From: Beroe ovata
Lineage: Eukaryota; Ctenophora; Nuda; Beroida; Beroidae
Assembly: GCA_946803715.1 (NCBI GenBank)
Contig: CAMPET010000172.1
Location: 1 to 64,000, forward strand
Reading direction: 5' to 3'
Length of the DNA stretch: 64,000 bases
In this document: positions 11,047-21,835 of the stretch, in pieces
Position numbering within the stretch: position 1 is the first letter of the stretch
How the letters are laid out: each line of letters begins with the position of its first letter
Made by a program: the position numbers and the translations under genes
The notes under the pieces: model-generated
Database searches by the model: none
What the model saw: only the letters and a program-made list of their open reading frames with translations
Told to the model about the DNA's origin: nothing

Positions 11047-14000
11047 ATGAGCCTTGATGTATTGTTAGAGGCTGCAGATGTGCTTGAAAAACAGAAAGTT
11101 GGTAAGTTAGTTACTCATGGCCCTTGCATCTAAAATTTGTCTGTCTCAAGTAGTATTAATAAGTTTTAAGCTTAGATTTATACTCATCATAGCAATTTTT
11201 GATGCTCTTAGTACTACATTAATAGGGATCTCTTTTATAACTGAAGAAAATATATATTTGATAATTGTGCTGTAAAATATATAATTCAATTCAATTCAAT
11301 TCAAGTTTTTGTTCAACTGTAATCATCTCTTCAGCATCTATCCTGACTTCCATGCATGAGTATGACAAGAACTTTGCTAATGGTAAAAGCAACTTAGTGA
11401 AACCAGATTCCATACTTGATCACATGGAAAACTCACAGTTTGAGTTCAGGTATAATGCAATGCTTAACACTGAGGTGTCAGTCAGATATGAAAACAAAAA
11501 ATGATATCAGAACTAAAATGTCTACTCTCACAAATGTTGTTTTAAGGTCTATGCTTGATGACCTCGACCAGCCAGGCCCAAGCAATCTCTTAATATCAGA
11601 AGACCATCACAATATCAATACCAGATCTCTCAGGTATCAATTCAAGACTTCAAATTTTTTGTCTGATATGATCTCTCTGTGACAATGTTTCATGTAATTC
11701 CATGTAATAATTGGGAATAATTCTCAATTATGACCGCTCTCTTTCAGTCCTACATATCTCAGTACTAGGAAACGTTCCCCTGCAGCTGCTACTCCTAATT
11801 TCACAATTCTCAAAAAGTCTCGTCATGGAACACCACTGGAACATGATAGCTGCAGCTCAAATAAATCATCCTCCCTTCACAAGTATGAAACTCCATGTGA
11901 TGTAGGTAACAGTTGCTGTTACCTACATCATACCTGGTAGTCAGGGTATGATTTGATTTTGAATTTGTTATGTATAACTCCTTCACAACTTACAGGAATC
12001 CCATTGGTGAGCTCTACACATTTTCTGTCGACAACGATTTGCCAAGAAGTGCTAGGTAATGCTCTTTATGTTGGCTGCTTGCTTGACCTGTATTTATGTG
12101 GTTGATTCCGATACTATCAAATTTTCATATTATATGTCATTTGTATATGAAAATTTGTATATGAAAATTGTATATGAATATTGAGCTTCTCCCTATGAAA
12201 TATTTCCTTGAAAATCAGTAGCACAGAGATCAGAGAGGGTAGAGTGTCAAGGTTAGCTTGATTCCGATACAGACTATGGCTCGACCCTGTACACCATGAC
12301 AGCTCTGATTGACAGCAATTGATGTCCCATCTATCTATTACTGTTATTAGATTGTATCAAATGTCCCTTGAAAACGAGCAAAATCTGGCAGTTGGTCAAG
12401 ACCTATTAAATATTAAAATTAGGGAGAATTCTCCCATTGTTTAGTTTTCTTTGTATTTGCTATTTTCGACAAGTTATACTTGAAGACTTAAGCTTAAGAT
12501 TTAATTAACGTTCTAATGAGATACGTATTAATGTTTAATAGAGCTATTGCAACTCTAAGCCCCGAAGGGCAATCACCGAGAACAAAAGTCAGTTATAAGC
12601 GGTGGATTTGCAGATGATATTTTCTTGTGTTTGAAAACGTTGTATCTATAACATGAGGAAGCACATCAAAGTTACTCCATTTATTGTCGCTCTTAGCCTG
12701 GATACACCTTGAATATTCTTTCAATCACTTAACCATAACGTTTTTAATTAAAATCATGTTTTTTCAACTTTCTAAACACAGGTATTACATCTATATATTA
12801 TGCATGAGCAACCAGTTTCGCGTACACTTAACACGTACCATGACCGCTGTATGGCTTCAGTACCAATTCAATCAGAGATCCTTGCTTGGTTCATCGCCTA
12901 TAATCCTATAGTCACAGCATTACCCCTTGCTCCTTAATAAACACCACCCTTTCCCAGGAGCACAAACTCGCAAGGGAGCGGTGATTCTTGGCACACTCGC
13001 TCCATCCACAACCAAATGGAGAAGAACCGACGTGCCCAGCTCAGGGTGTACATGGGAAACCTCCGTGACGTCATTCCCTCCGGTCCGAACCGACGGAAAC
13101 TCACCACCCTGACACTCCTGCAGAATGCAAGAGCTTACATCCAGGTAATCTGGTAATTTAAGTTAGTGTGATAGCAGCGGGTTTTTGTCGTGGATCATAC
13201 CTCGGCAGTGTATCTAAATGGAATATAACTTGGCAAGAGCATTGCAAATGCTAAAATTACCTCATTTCAACTATACACCGTACACAGTTATAGATCGTAC
13301 ACAGTTATTATTGCAAGGTTACCGTTACACCATCAAGAATCATCTTATAGTTGGACTGTTTACAATATACATGTCTCTGCTCTCTCTCTCTCTCACACAG
13401 TACATACACGAACACACACAGTACACACACACAGAACAGTTAGTTGTTTCACGGCCCTCGTGTATTTTATATAGCGCACAACTATAGTTACCCTGAGGCA
13501 GTCAGGCATGAGGCATTGAGGCACGTCCCAGTTAAGGGTTGTAGTGGTTTTAGGTTAAAAGTGGTTGGAAGAAGGTTATATACCATGCTACGTTCCAGTT
13601 GAAGGGTACGTCAAGCGGTGTGACTTCCTCAGTAGTAAAGTAAATTGAACGCGCTCATCAGCTATCACCGCATTTAACTGACACCACATTCCACAGACAC
13701 CTCATCTCACTGACACCACATGACACCACGAAATGACACCGCAGTCGTTGAAAGAGCACGAGGAAGAATACGAACACGACAAGCAGAAGTTGTGGCGACG
13801 TCATCTCCGACTTCGTGACTTCCTCTGCCAACTCAAGGGATCTAAAGTTCTCACTATACCCGGAATCCCGCTCTACCCCGGCATCAGGAAATTCTCGTGT
13901 GAGTTTTTGTCAATTTCCAAGTTTTAACTTGATATGAAAACCTGTTGACGTTTGAGAAACGACAAGAAAACACAGGTGTATTTTTAAATTGAAAATATCA

Positions 14001-17000
14001 TAGAAATCGATCCGATCACATCTGTGTGGCACAGGCTCATGTTTTCAGTCTTTTTCTTGATCTTCATTCTTCACTTTCTCTCTTGACGTGGCCCAAAAGA
14101 GGGTACTAATAAAGTGTGATTCTATGTGGATATCTTGGGTAAGGTTGTACGAGGTGGTGTTAATTTAGAGGATCGCGAAGGGAGGACTTTTGCGAGTTGA
14201 GGTCGAACAGATCTTCGTTCCACAGCATGGTTAACATTTAGCGCAAGTTATACCCGAGGGCGCGATGATCATTGCTACCTATGTTTGGTGTCGACGTAGT
14301 CAATCCTATGGCGAATAACTCGAACACCGAGATTCTCCCTTCACTCTTCCTCAGGATAATCTTGTCTCCCACCGCGTCTGCGCAATTGATCCAGTATAAT
14401 CGGTCATCCATCGTCCTTCTCTCTGGATCTGTGGACGAATAATCCTCTAGTAAACCATCATATTTTATACAGTGATAATCACCTGTATTGATACTATGTC
14501 TGAGGCTCACCTAGTCGCAGCGTCTCACACGCGATCTCCACTCCTCCCTGTCCGACCACACCCACTTGTACTCCCGTGTGCAGAGACACGCACGCTGTCC
14601 AGCTGTCCCACGACGAGGCACAATTCACGTCGGGGTCATACCAATCGTCATATGCACGATACACAATTCCAATCCTGCTGAACAAGCTCCTTCTCGGAAA
14701 CGTAAACTCCGCCCAGACCTCTCCATCCGCTACAGCTGCAAGCGAGGCGGTCCTGAGGTGCCCGTCCACTGCCCTGTCCGCGGGACAGCAGTCCGTGGAC
14801 GACTGAGCAGTCATGGACGGCACGAGGACAGTATAGGTTGCGTCCTGTAACGGGTACACGAGACCTGCGTGGGGGAAATGTTGACTGGTCTTCTTGAATT
14901 GACTGTTGCAGTGTTGAACATAGATCTATTGAGTTTCAAATTTTTCTCAGAAACCTCTTTTCTCTGTTGCGAAATCCCCTGACCGAAAGCCCCCCTACAA
15001 TTTCGAAGGTACCTCATGAAAATTTCAAGGCACTTGTGACACTTATTTTCGACCAAATCATCTCCCTCTCTCCTACTCTGACACTACAAGTATCAACCGT
15101 ATTTACGATCATGTTGTGTTCAATTTTGCCGTGAAACCACGCCTAAATCACGATTTCAAACCTGTGGGAAGCAAAGACTACAAAAGCATGAAAATCAGTG
15201 GGCACACCAAATTAGTCGAAAGTTTTTTGTCGGCACGATGACTGGTTATAGGTGTTCCTGGCCTATTTTTTGACGTAGAATCCGAATCTATTGGAATTTT
15301 CGGGCTAGCTAATCGGGAAGTCCATGAAAATCACGCTGACTTACTGTCTGTGAGTATCACAACTTCCAGCACGAAAATGTGCCCGTCATCCTTGCTCAGT
15401 TTCACATATCTCGCCTCCTTGAGATCACACTGTACTAGATACGTCTGTCCGATGATGTCCAGCTCCTGTCCCAACACCACCACACCACACTGAGTCATGA
15501 CTCCATCATTCCCGGCTATGCTTACCACGATGTTGCTCTCCGTTGCCAGGCAACCTTGGTAAGCTGCCACATCAGCCACGCAATGTGACCCGGCGTTGAA
15601 ATAGTCATCGTAGAAACGTCCCGTGATCTTAACTCCATAGATCAGATATACCTCTCCAAGATCTGCTTCCAGCCAAATCTCCCCTGCTTCATTAGCGTCA
15701 ACACGGGCTTTTGAATCGTATTGACTGTCGAATGCGTTCTCGGGGGACTTAACGCCACCTTGGGTGCTGGAGACTGTGATATTGGCCGGTTTTATCTCTC
15801 CCAGCATATACGCACGATCGTAGTCGATTAAAGCCTGCGGCGAGCCTGAGACAATGTCAGAATTGTAATTCTGACATGATAAGCTCTGGAATGTCGAAAC
15901 AATTGATATCTGCAGCATTGCTGATAAATACATTACTACAGTACTACGTTATGCGCTTTGTTCACTTACCATTCATCAACAGTGTGAGGAACAGCGCACG
16001 CCACACGTACTTCATAGTCTTGCAACAACTCAATCTGTATCCATTGTAGCTAAACAACAAATCTGTGATAAAAGTGGCAAGAGATGTAAATGGGGAAGTG
16101 CCAACTTCTGGGCAAGCGTTACCGAAAGACAGGAGGAGCACTGAACAATGGAATGGCGAAGCTATCGCGCTTCTTTCAGACACATTACAAATTTGAAACA
16201 ATTGGTATAGCGCCCATCATTCACCTGTGTACAAAGGGCATTGTTATTGAAATTGTTGGAGGAAAGTTACCATGATGATACCAACGTTTGCCGTTTAGTT
16301 TCTTGTGAGCATTGAAGGGGGTTACCATACGCAAATGCTCACGTATCGAAATATTGACAATGAGACAGCAGCGTTCTAAAACGGTTACCATAGTGATGAC
16401 AGAGAACTGGATACAAGGAGACCGGTGGGCTGGTAGTGGGCTGTGATTAGGAATCTACTTGCGGATAACTTCAATAGATATCATCTACTGAAGACAGTAA
16501 CAATACTGTGGATGATAATGGTAATGAGAGCGATTAATCAGATAGCGTCACAATGGCTCAAGTCATCGATTCGACCATATCCTCTATAACTAATTCCCCC
16601 TATAAGCCTATAATCCCCCCTTATTATCTGCTACTGATCCAAATCATGAGGCGATATGGGGACGCCACAATTTGGTTATCTACTAATTGTAATTAATCTC
16701 TCAATTATCATCGGCACCATTGTGTACCCTGTCTTCGCTTCCTGTCTACAACACTCGTTGTCTTGTTATCGTATCTCATACACATTCATCGAGTTCAGAC
16801 TTGAGGTGAATTAGCGGCTTCTACTCTGAGATTATAATGGATTATAGGTGTGGCATATCAGTGATATTTGGACACATATCACTAATATACCACCCTATTA
16901 TTATAGGTCACCAGTCAGTGAATTGTCTCAGCAATAATTAATATTTCATCAGTAGTACGTTGGGTATGATATTCACTATCCAGCGAACATCAGATATAGG

Positions 17001-17869
17001 TATTCCTATAGGTATCCGTTCGATTTGAATTGCCCATCGTCTAATTATTTAGGCCCAGGCGAAATTTGGTGCAATGATATAGGCTGATAGGCTGTTAATA
17101 ATGCAAATATTGGCCTTGATATATGTGTATGTGTTGGCCTTCATACTCCCAGCATATAAGAATGAATATTACCAGCACAATATACTAATATACCATGTCT
17201 CTCCGTATAACTGACAGTGTTATCCGAATCAATGGACGTGACAATTTGCAAGTGATAACTAACACCTCACCATACGATAACAATCACTCCTAGCCTCCAC
17301 AAGTCGTGTCATGTAATAAATCACCCCTTCTTCACAGTTACCATGACAACCCTCTAAAACCCTCTCCCCCTCAGTTGACGTGTCGGAAAGCAGCAACTCT
17401 CACGAGTCTGCCTACATCGAGGAGGAGTACACTGCGGTGTCCGATGGGGCGGCGCGCACTGACGAGAGTGCTGCTGCCGCCGCCCAGGGCGGCGACGATG
17501 GCGGCGCTTGTAAGGGAGATGAGAACTCGGAACTTCTGTCTGATGAGGATGATTCCATTGGAACATTCAGGTTAGTGCCTCAGTTGTAGTGAGATTATGG
17601 CTGCTCAACTTGAGTTAATTGGAAAATGGAGGGACAGAGGGTTGACCTCAGCTCAATGACCGCGAGAACAGGGCTGTATCAACTTGCATCTCTATCCAAT
17701 TGTATGACAGACATGACCTAATTCATGACCTATGTCTTAACCTATATATTGTATGGTTGCTGGTATCTTCTGCTGCATTGATTTATACACCCGATAACAT
17801 GCCAATTACTCCATATGCAGTAACAGTGACGGTGGCGAAACGGCCAATAGTCCGGAGAAGGACTTGTGA
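11047..17869 (+). CDS. Mxd/Mnt-family bHLH-leucine-zipper repressor
   Basis: A MAX-partner transcriptional repressor of the Mxd/Mnt group, expected to bind CACGTG E-boxes as a heterodimer and to recruit SIN3. Nine exons close in phase to 345 residues: 11047-11101, 11335-11449, 11547-11633, 11748-11882, 11996-12055, 12958-13144, 13745-13898, 17375-17570 and 17821-17869. Residues 1-18 (MSLDVLLEAADVLEKQKV) form the amphipathic SIN3-interaction domain. The basic region has His168, Glu172 and Arg176, the E-box contact set, in RSIHNQMEKNRRAQLR. Helix-loop-helix runs to about residue 213 (ends ARAYIQ). The zipper begins SLKEHEEEYEHDKQKL, which recalls Mnt more than Mxd1. The C-terminal exon is acidic (EEEY, SDEDDS), as in Mxd proteins. 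Intron 7 holds an antisense gene. The stop TGA lies inside the first unit of a TGACACC repeat, and AATAAA follows at 18164. Confidence 0.92.
11898..11952. repeat. Two adjacent hairpins just after the Mxd exon 4 donor
   Basis: TGATGTAGGTAACAG at 11898-11912 pairs perfectly with 11916-11930 around a 3-base loop. A second stem pairs 11927-11934 (ATCATACC) with 11945-11952, so the two overlap slightly. They start 16 bases into intron 4, and the first arm carries a GTAGGTAAC donor-like sequence. Confidence 0.6.
12140..12183. repeat. Short tandem repeat in Mxd intron 5
   Basis: About three imperfect copies of a unit like TTTGTATATGAAAA (13-15 bases). Noncoding. Confidence 0.6.
13679..13740. repeat. 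TGACACC motif cluster in Mxd intron 6
   Basis: TGACACC starts at 13679, 13711, 13721 and 13734. The last copy forms the exon 7 splice acceptor (TGACACCGCAG ending at 13744). The same heptamer forms clusters at 17867, 23945 and 24346. Confidence 0.65.
14238..16015 (-). CDS. Secreted protein with two fucolectin/F5-8C-like domains, nested in Mxd intron 7
   Basis: A complete antisense gene inside an intron. Four exons keep phase and give 406 residues: 15970-16015, 15345-15920, 14511-14864 and 14238-14482. The start MKYVWRALFLTLLMNAM followed by a hydrophobic stretch to about residue 30 looks like a signal peptide. Two similar Cys-containing modules follow. Module 1 has PENAFDSQYDSKA, EIWLEADLGEVYLIYGVKI, CxxC-spaced cysteines and ARYVKLSKDDG. 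Module 2 has ADRAVDGHLRTAS, EVWAEFTFPRRSLFSRIGIV and DKIILRKSEGRISVFELF. The pattern (A.DG.., W..DLG..Y.I..V.I, ..V.L....L...E) is that of galactose-binding-like discoidin/fucolectin domains. Sugar binding in body fluid or extracellular matrix is inferred. No transmembrane helix or GPI signal is evident. A dispersed repeat sits in the intron between exons 2 and 3. Confidence 0.75.
15001..15335. repeat. Dispersed repeat, copy 1 (inside the nested gene's intron)
   Basis: Clearly similar to 55056-55370. Both copies share, in order, CCAAATCATCTC/TCAAATCATCTC, ACGATCATG, AAACCACGCC, AAATCACGATTTCAAA, AAAATCAGTGGG, TTTTTTGACGTAGAATCCGA (one base changed in the other copy) and GGGCTAGCT. By eye, similarity is roughly four-fifths. 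No ORF. Confidence 0.7.
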
Positions 17870-17948
17870 CACCGCTTCTTCCCATGACACCGCTCCTACC
17901 CATCATGACACCGCTCCTACCCATTATGACACCGCAACCCATCATGAC
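17867..17948. repeat. Minisatellite of TGACACCGC units over the Mxd stop codon and 3' UTR
   Basis: Starts at 17867, 17885, 17906 and 17927 (spacing 18, 21, 21), with unit TGACACCGCTCCTACCCATCA. The Mxd stop codon is the first three bases of the first unit. Confidence 0.8.
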
Positions 17949-18163
17949 GTAATCATCATGTTGTCACTCGTCCTCCTTAGCAACCCCTCCCTCCCATCCC
18001 GTCTTGATCTAAACACCTTGATCTTACTACACGATTAGTCTCCAAAACACTCATTTACTACCCTAGAAGTGCTTTTTTCTTTCTTTTTGTAATGAACTTG
18101 AATAATGAACTTAAGTAGAAGTAGAAATCGCAATCAAGAATCTAAAGTTAGCTATAATTGATC

Positions 18164-18169
18164 AATAAA
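18164..18169 (+). terminator. Possible Mxd poly(A) signal
   Basis: AATAAA about 300 bases after the Mxd stop codon; no competing signal was seen between. Confidence 0.45.
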
Positions 18170-19329
18170 CCTGTGATCCATTCAAAAACTATCAAATTTG
18201 ATTTTCTAAAACTTAGCATTGAATTTGGATTGAGGTGCTCTGCTAGTCTTTTATCCTGCAGCGACTTTAGGTCTTCTGGATGAACACTTCATTACAGTGA
18301 TGAACTAGGTATTCCTGAAACTGATACAATTTCCTCTGATCATATTTTATCTTAGCAATCTTTATCCGATTTAGGTTTGATGCTTGTTTTACAGCTAGTA
18401 TGCATTTATATGAAAATTAGGCCGTTATCATTGTTAACACGTTCTAGTTACCAATCTATTCAATTAAGTTACCAATCTATTCAGTTTTTTCAGGCGATAG
18501 GCAAATAGTTGAGGTTGACTTATTCAAATTAGGTTTCATGCATGCATTCTTTCCATAGATCTTCGCTAAATGCCAAATTACTCAGTTATTTTTCAACGGC
18601 ATTGTTGATATAGGTTGAAGTTTTGATGCTATATTTGATGAATTTACGGCTGTTTTGAAGTGCTTTGAATTTGATTTTGAACATCTGAAGTGAGAGTGGA
18701 TGATATGTGCTACGTGATGCGCTACAATTTTGACACTTGTCACCTCACTGTCAAAAAATCACGTTATTTTCCGATCAGCTCAAATTTGTTCCCGAATCTT
18801 CGACCACGCATGTCCACTAAGTTTTCAAATTCACAAGTTTCATTCTGCTGAGAGTGATCACAACGGTAAAATTTTCACCAATTTGAGCTGATCTTGTTTT
18901 GTAAACTCTTTCTATTGAAGTTGTGTTGCTGGATAATAGTCGCCATTAAACCTGGGCTGACAGAGATATTTTGATCGTGTTGTATGTACATATTTATTCT
19001 GCAAATGCGCTGTTATTTAATGTACATATTTCAAGTTTACACTAGACATCACATTTCCTCAAAATACGGGTACTGCTGATCACGCAGGGATGATGCGTTG
19101 CCACGCGTGGCAAAACACGTGGTTTCCATGTTTTAAAACAGTTTTTGTTGTCTGAGAACAATAAAAAGTTCATAGCTTTAGGCATCTGGTACGCGCGCGA
19201 CGATATAGCGCGCATGTATTATATAGGTTCCTCCACCTAATTAGAATTCAATTTTCTTCATACTTAAGTTAGCTTGCCTGGCTCCGATAGGCCCGGGATT
19301 AAAGACCTCGCGAGGTAAAACTAAACCAG

Positions 19330-19870
19330 CTGCTGCAAGACCCCTGTAGCTTAGGAATGCTCATGCTGACGCGACGGGCTTTTATCACGGGGCCAATCGT
19401 AGATAGGCAAGCTGCAAGCGCACCGCCCAGAAACAGTGGCCAGATAACATCCGATCAGGTAACGCGAACGGCGCGCGGCTAGGCTGGTTGGGTACGTATA
19501 CGGTCACCCAATGGCGAACGTGGCCGTGCGACTTGCCAGGGGCATGCCCGGCCCTGCTGTCACTCCGAACGTCAACTGTTCCCGCGCTGCGTGACCCAAA
19601 TACTCCGCGCGCGCTGCGCGTCTCCGTGGTTTCCTTTCTACGACTTTTCAGTTCACTGAGTAGAACAGGGGCGCACAACGTGTGCACAAACGTCAACGCA
19701 TGTTAGCGGCGCGCGAAATTGAAACCATAACCAGCGCCTATCGTAAACAGGCAAATGCAAATGCAAATCCGACATTGGCCCGGCTAGGGTGCGTCGGCAA
19801 TTGTGAATGGGCAATTGTAGGGGTTTCCCCACTGTCGGCGCGGCGCCGCACAACCATAATTTAGCAACAG
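19330..19870. promoter_or_regulatory. CpG-rich island with octamer and CCAAT motifs
   Basis: A sharply bounded GC-rich block in AT-rich DNA. It carries two overlapping ATGCAAAT octamers (19755-19762, 19761-19768), CCAAT at 19393 and 19508, and the inverted form ATTGG at 19774. UTP23 starts 0.5 kb downstream, so a promoter for UTP23 or for an unseen transcript is plausible. Confidence 0.45.
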
Positions 19871-20381
19871 GGTAGTATAGGGTGTGGGGGGTAATCTTAC
19901 ATATTGCCAATGGTTTACTGTTGATTATAGCCCCCTTCGAGATCGAGAAATTTTTTTCGATGGGCCTGGCATCGGCAGGCAATGGGCAGAAACTTGTGTA
20001 TTGATGCATACTAATGTGATAGACTCAGTAGATAATTTGATCATTGCTTGGGAGCTTGCAATTTTTTAACAAATTTCATAATTGCACCTGCTAAACTGTT
20101 ATGTTTGAATCTGTGTTCTATCCATCTCGTGGGCAGAATTGTGCAAACCCTTCAAATGACTTACATAATGCATCTGAATATCAATATGATGTGTTAGCCA
20201 TTGATCAGAACCCCACAAATGGAAAAAACATTTATGATCAATACGTTTCAATCGTTGATCACTGACTTATTTTACCAGTTAACTAATATGAGTTTTTTGC
20301 ATTTAATTGTAGCATTAGACTTGTTGCTTGAAAAGCTAACTTACAAATTGCAGTGTCATCAACTGTGTGTTCCTGGTTGGA

Positions 20382-21080
20382 ATGAAAGTCAAAAGATTGA
20401 AGCACTCCAAGAGAGTCTTGTCATTCTATGAGAAGAGTTTCGGTTTCAGAAAACCTTACAATATTCTAATTGAAGGAACCTTTTGCCTTGCAGCTCTTAA
20501 GGGCAAGGTAGATATTATGGTACAGGTCAAAAAGTACCTTGGAGGCAATGTTAGCATAATTACCACTCATTGTGCCCTTAGAGAGCTCTTCACATTAGGA
20601 GCCAAGGTTTCAGGAGCACATAAGATTCTCAATAAGTTTCCTAGGCACAAATGTGGTCATGAAAATGCTGCAGTAGGGGCTGCAGATTGCATATCAAGCA
20701 TGGTTGGTGATGGCAATCCTCAACACTATATTATAGCATCTCAAGATAATGAGCTTAGGAAAGTTTTGAGAAACACTCCAGGAATCCCTCTTCTATATCT
20801 TTCAGGATGTACACTTTTTCTGGAGTCCCCATCTTACCAGTCACGTGGTCATGCTGAAGATGAATTTCAGAAAGAGGATCATATTACTCCATTTGAAAAA
20901 GAGATGATTAAAAAGATAAATGGACCCTCCAGTGAAGTTAAAACTTTAAGGAAAAGGAAAAGAGCCAAAGGTCCTAACCCACTTTCATGCAAAAAGAAGA
21001 AAAGTGACATATCCAAAAGCACTAAGAAACATAAGAGAGAGTCAACTCATTCTGATGATGTGAAAACTGATATAACATGA
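20382..21080 (+). CDS. UTP23: UTP23, small-subunit processome factor
   Basis: A nucleolar ribosome-biogenesis protein of the PIN-like Utp23/Fcf1 group, needed for early pre-18S cleavages and linked to snR30/U17 release. The single coding exon gives 232 residues. I chose MKVKRLKHSKR at 20382 rather than the in-frame ATG 15 bases upstream, because family members begin MK-basic. Seen: IEGTFCLAALKGK (PIN strand with the acidic residue), the zinc site Cys64, Cys91, His93 and Cys103, GNPQHYIIASQD, PGIPLLYL, and the conserved basic tail motif KGPNPLSCKKKK. Residues 190-232 are Lys-rich and resemble a nucleolar targeting tail. A splice acceptor (ATTGCAG) at 20352 suggests a 5' UTR intron. Confidence 0.93.
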   Translation: MKVKRLKHSKRVLSFYEKSFGFRKPYNILIEGTFCLAALKGKVDIMVQVKKYLGGNVSIITTHCALRELFTLGAKVSGAHKILNKFPRHKCGHENAAVGAADCISSMVGDGNPQHYIIASQDNELRKVLRNTPGIPLLYLSGCTLFLESPSYQSRGHAEDEFQKEDHITPFEKEMIKKINGPSSEVKTLRKRKRAKGPNPLSCKKKKSDISKSTKKHKRESTHSDDVKTDIT

Positions 21081-21835
21081 AGAAGGAATAGCCAATGGCG
21101 AGTGATTACTCTGTAACTTGCTCATATTGATAAGAATGCCTGTTTCTTTTAAGGCATTATCAGTTTTACCCATCAGTCATTATATATTAACTGAGTATGC
21201 TTTGCTGATATTTCGCTAAATGATTTTTCAATTCCAGTTTCTTGCCATAACTACTACTCTGCTAACTTTAATCAGTTTATCATCATAACCATTACTCCTC
21301 TGAAGAGTGAAGATTTCAATCACTGTTTTAAACTAATAATTTCAATTATTTTAGAATGACTTACCCTTGAACTGTTGGATTGAGGGCCAACCAAGTTCTA
21401 AAGCTTTTTCAGGTAACAGTGAAATCCAATTACCTACTTTCCTATTAACTAATTGTAATTATTTCATATGATTCTTTCTGTGATCTCATGATAATAATAT
21501 CGAATGTATTTTATAGGTCATAGCATTGTATATGTAAGCGGTGATCTAGGTTTATCAGTTTATTCAAAATATAACCAAGTATTGCAATGTCAATCTGCTG
21601 TAAGGTGTATCATACTTTTGTAAGAGAGTACCATTCTATTGGCATTATTTAATGCTCATTACATTAGGGTTTTGCTCAAAAATTGTCTTCGGGCCCACAA
21701 AAGTTATTGATTCATCATGTGAGTACATGCGTTTGCAGTGTGAATTATGAGAGTGACACCTGTTTCATACAGGATCTAGCTGATGTTAATGCAATTTCAG
21801 AATTTGAGTGTGTGCGTGTGAGTGCATATTTCACA
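21081..21835. other. Intergenic region between UTP23 and the unknown three-exon gene
   Basis: AT-rich with no recognised exon. An acceptor (TTTCAG at 21800) just before the next gene's start suggests that its 5' UTR is spliced. Confidence 0.5.

Larger units (their letters stand above)
17949..20381. other. Mxd 3' UTR and intergenic region before UTP23
   Basis: AT-rich sequence to about 19300 with no supported gene, then a GC-rich promoter-like island (19330-19870), then AT-rich sequence leading into UTP23. ORFs in the island (both strands) have skewed composition and no family match, so I treat them as noncoding. Confidence 0.5.

Noticed and set aside
19385-20069. Several 60-118-codon ORFs in the GC-rich island
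   Set aside because: GC-rich DNA has few stops in any frame. The ORFs overlap on both strands and match no family; a regulatory island explains the block better.
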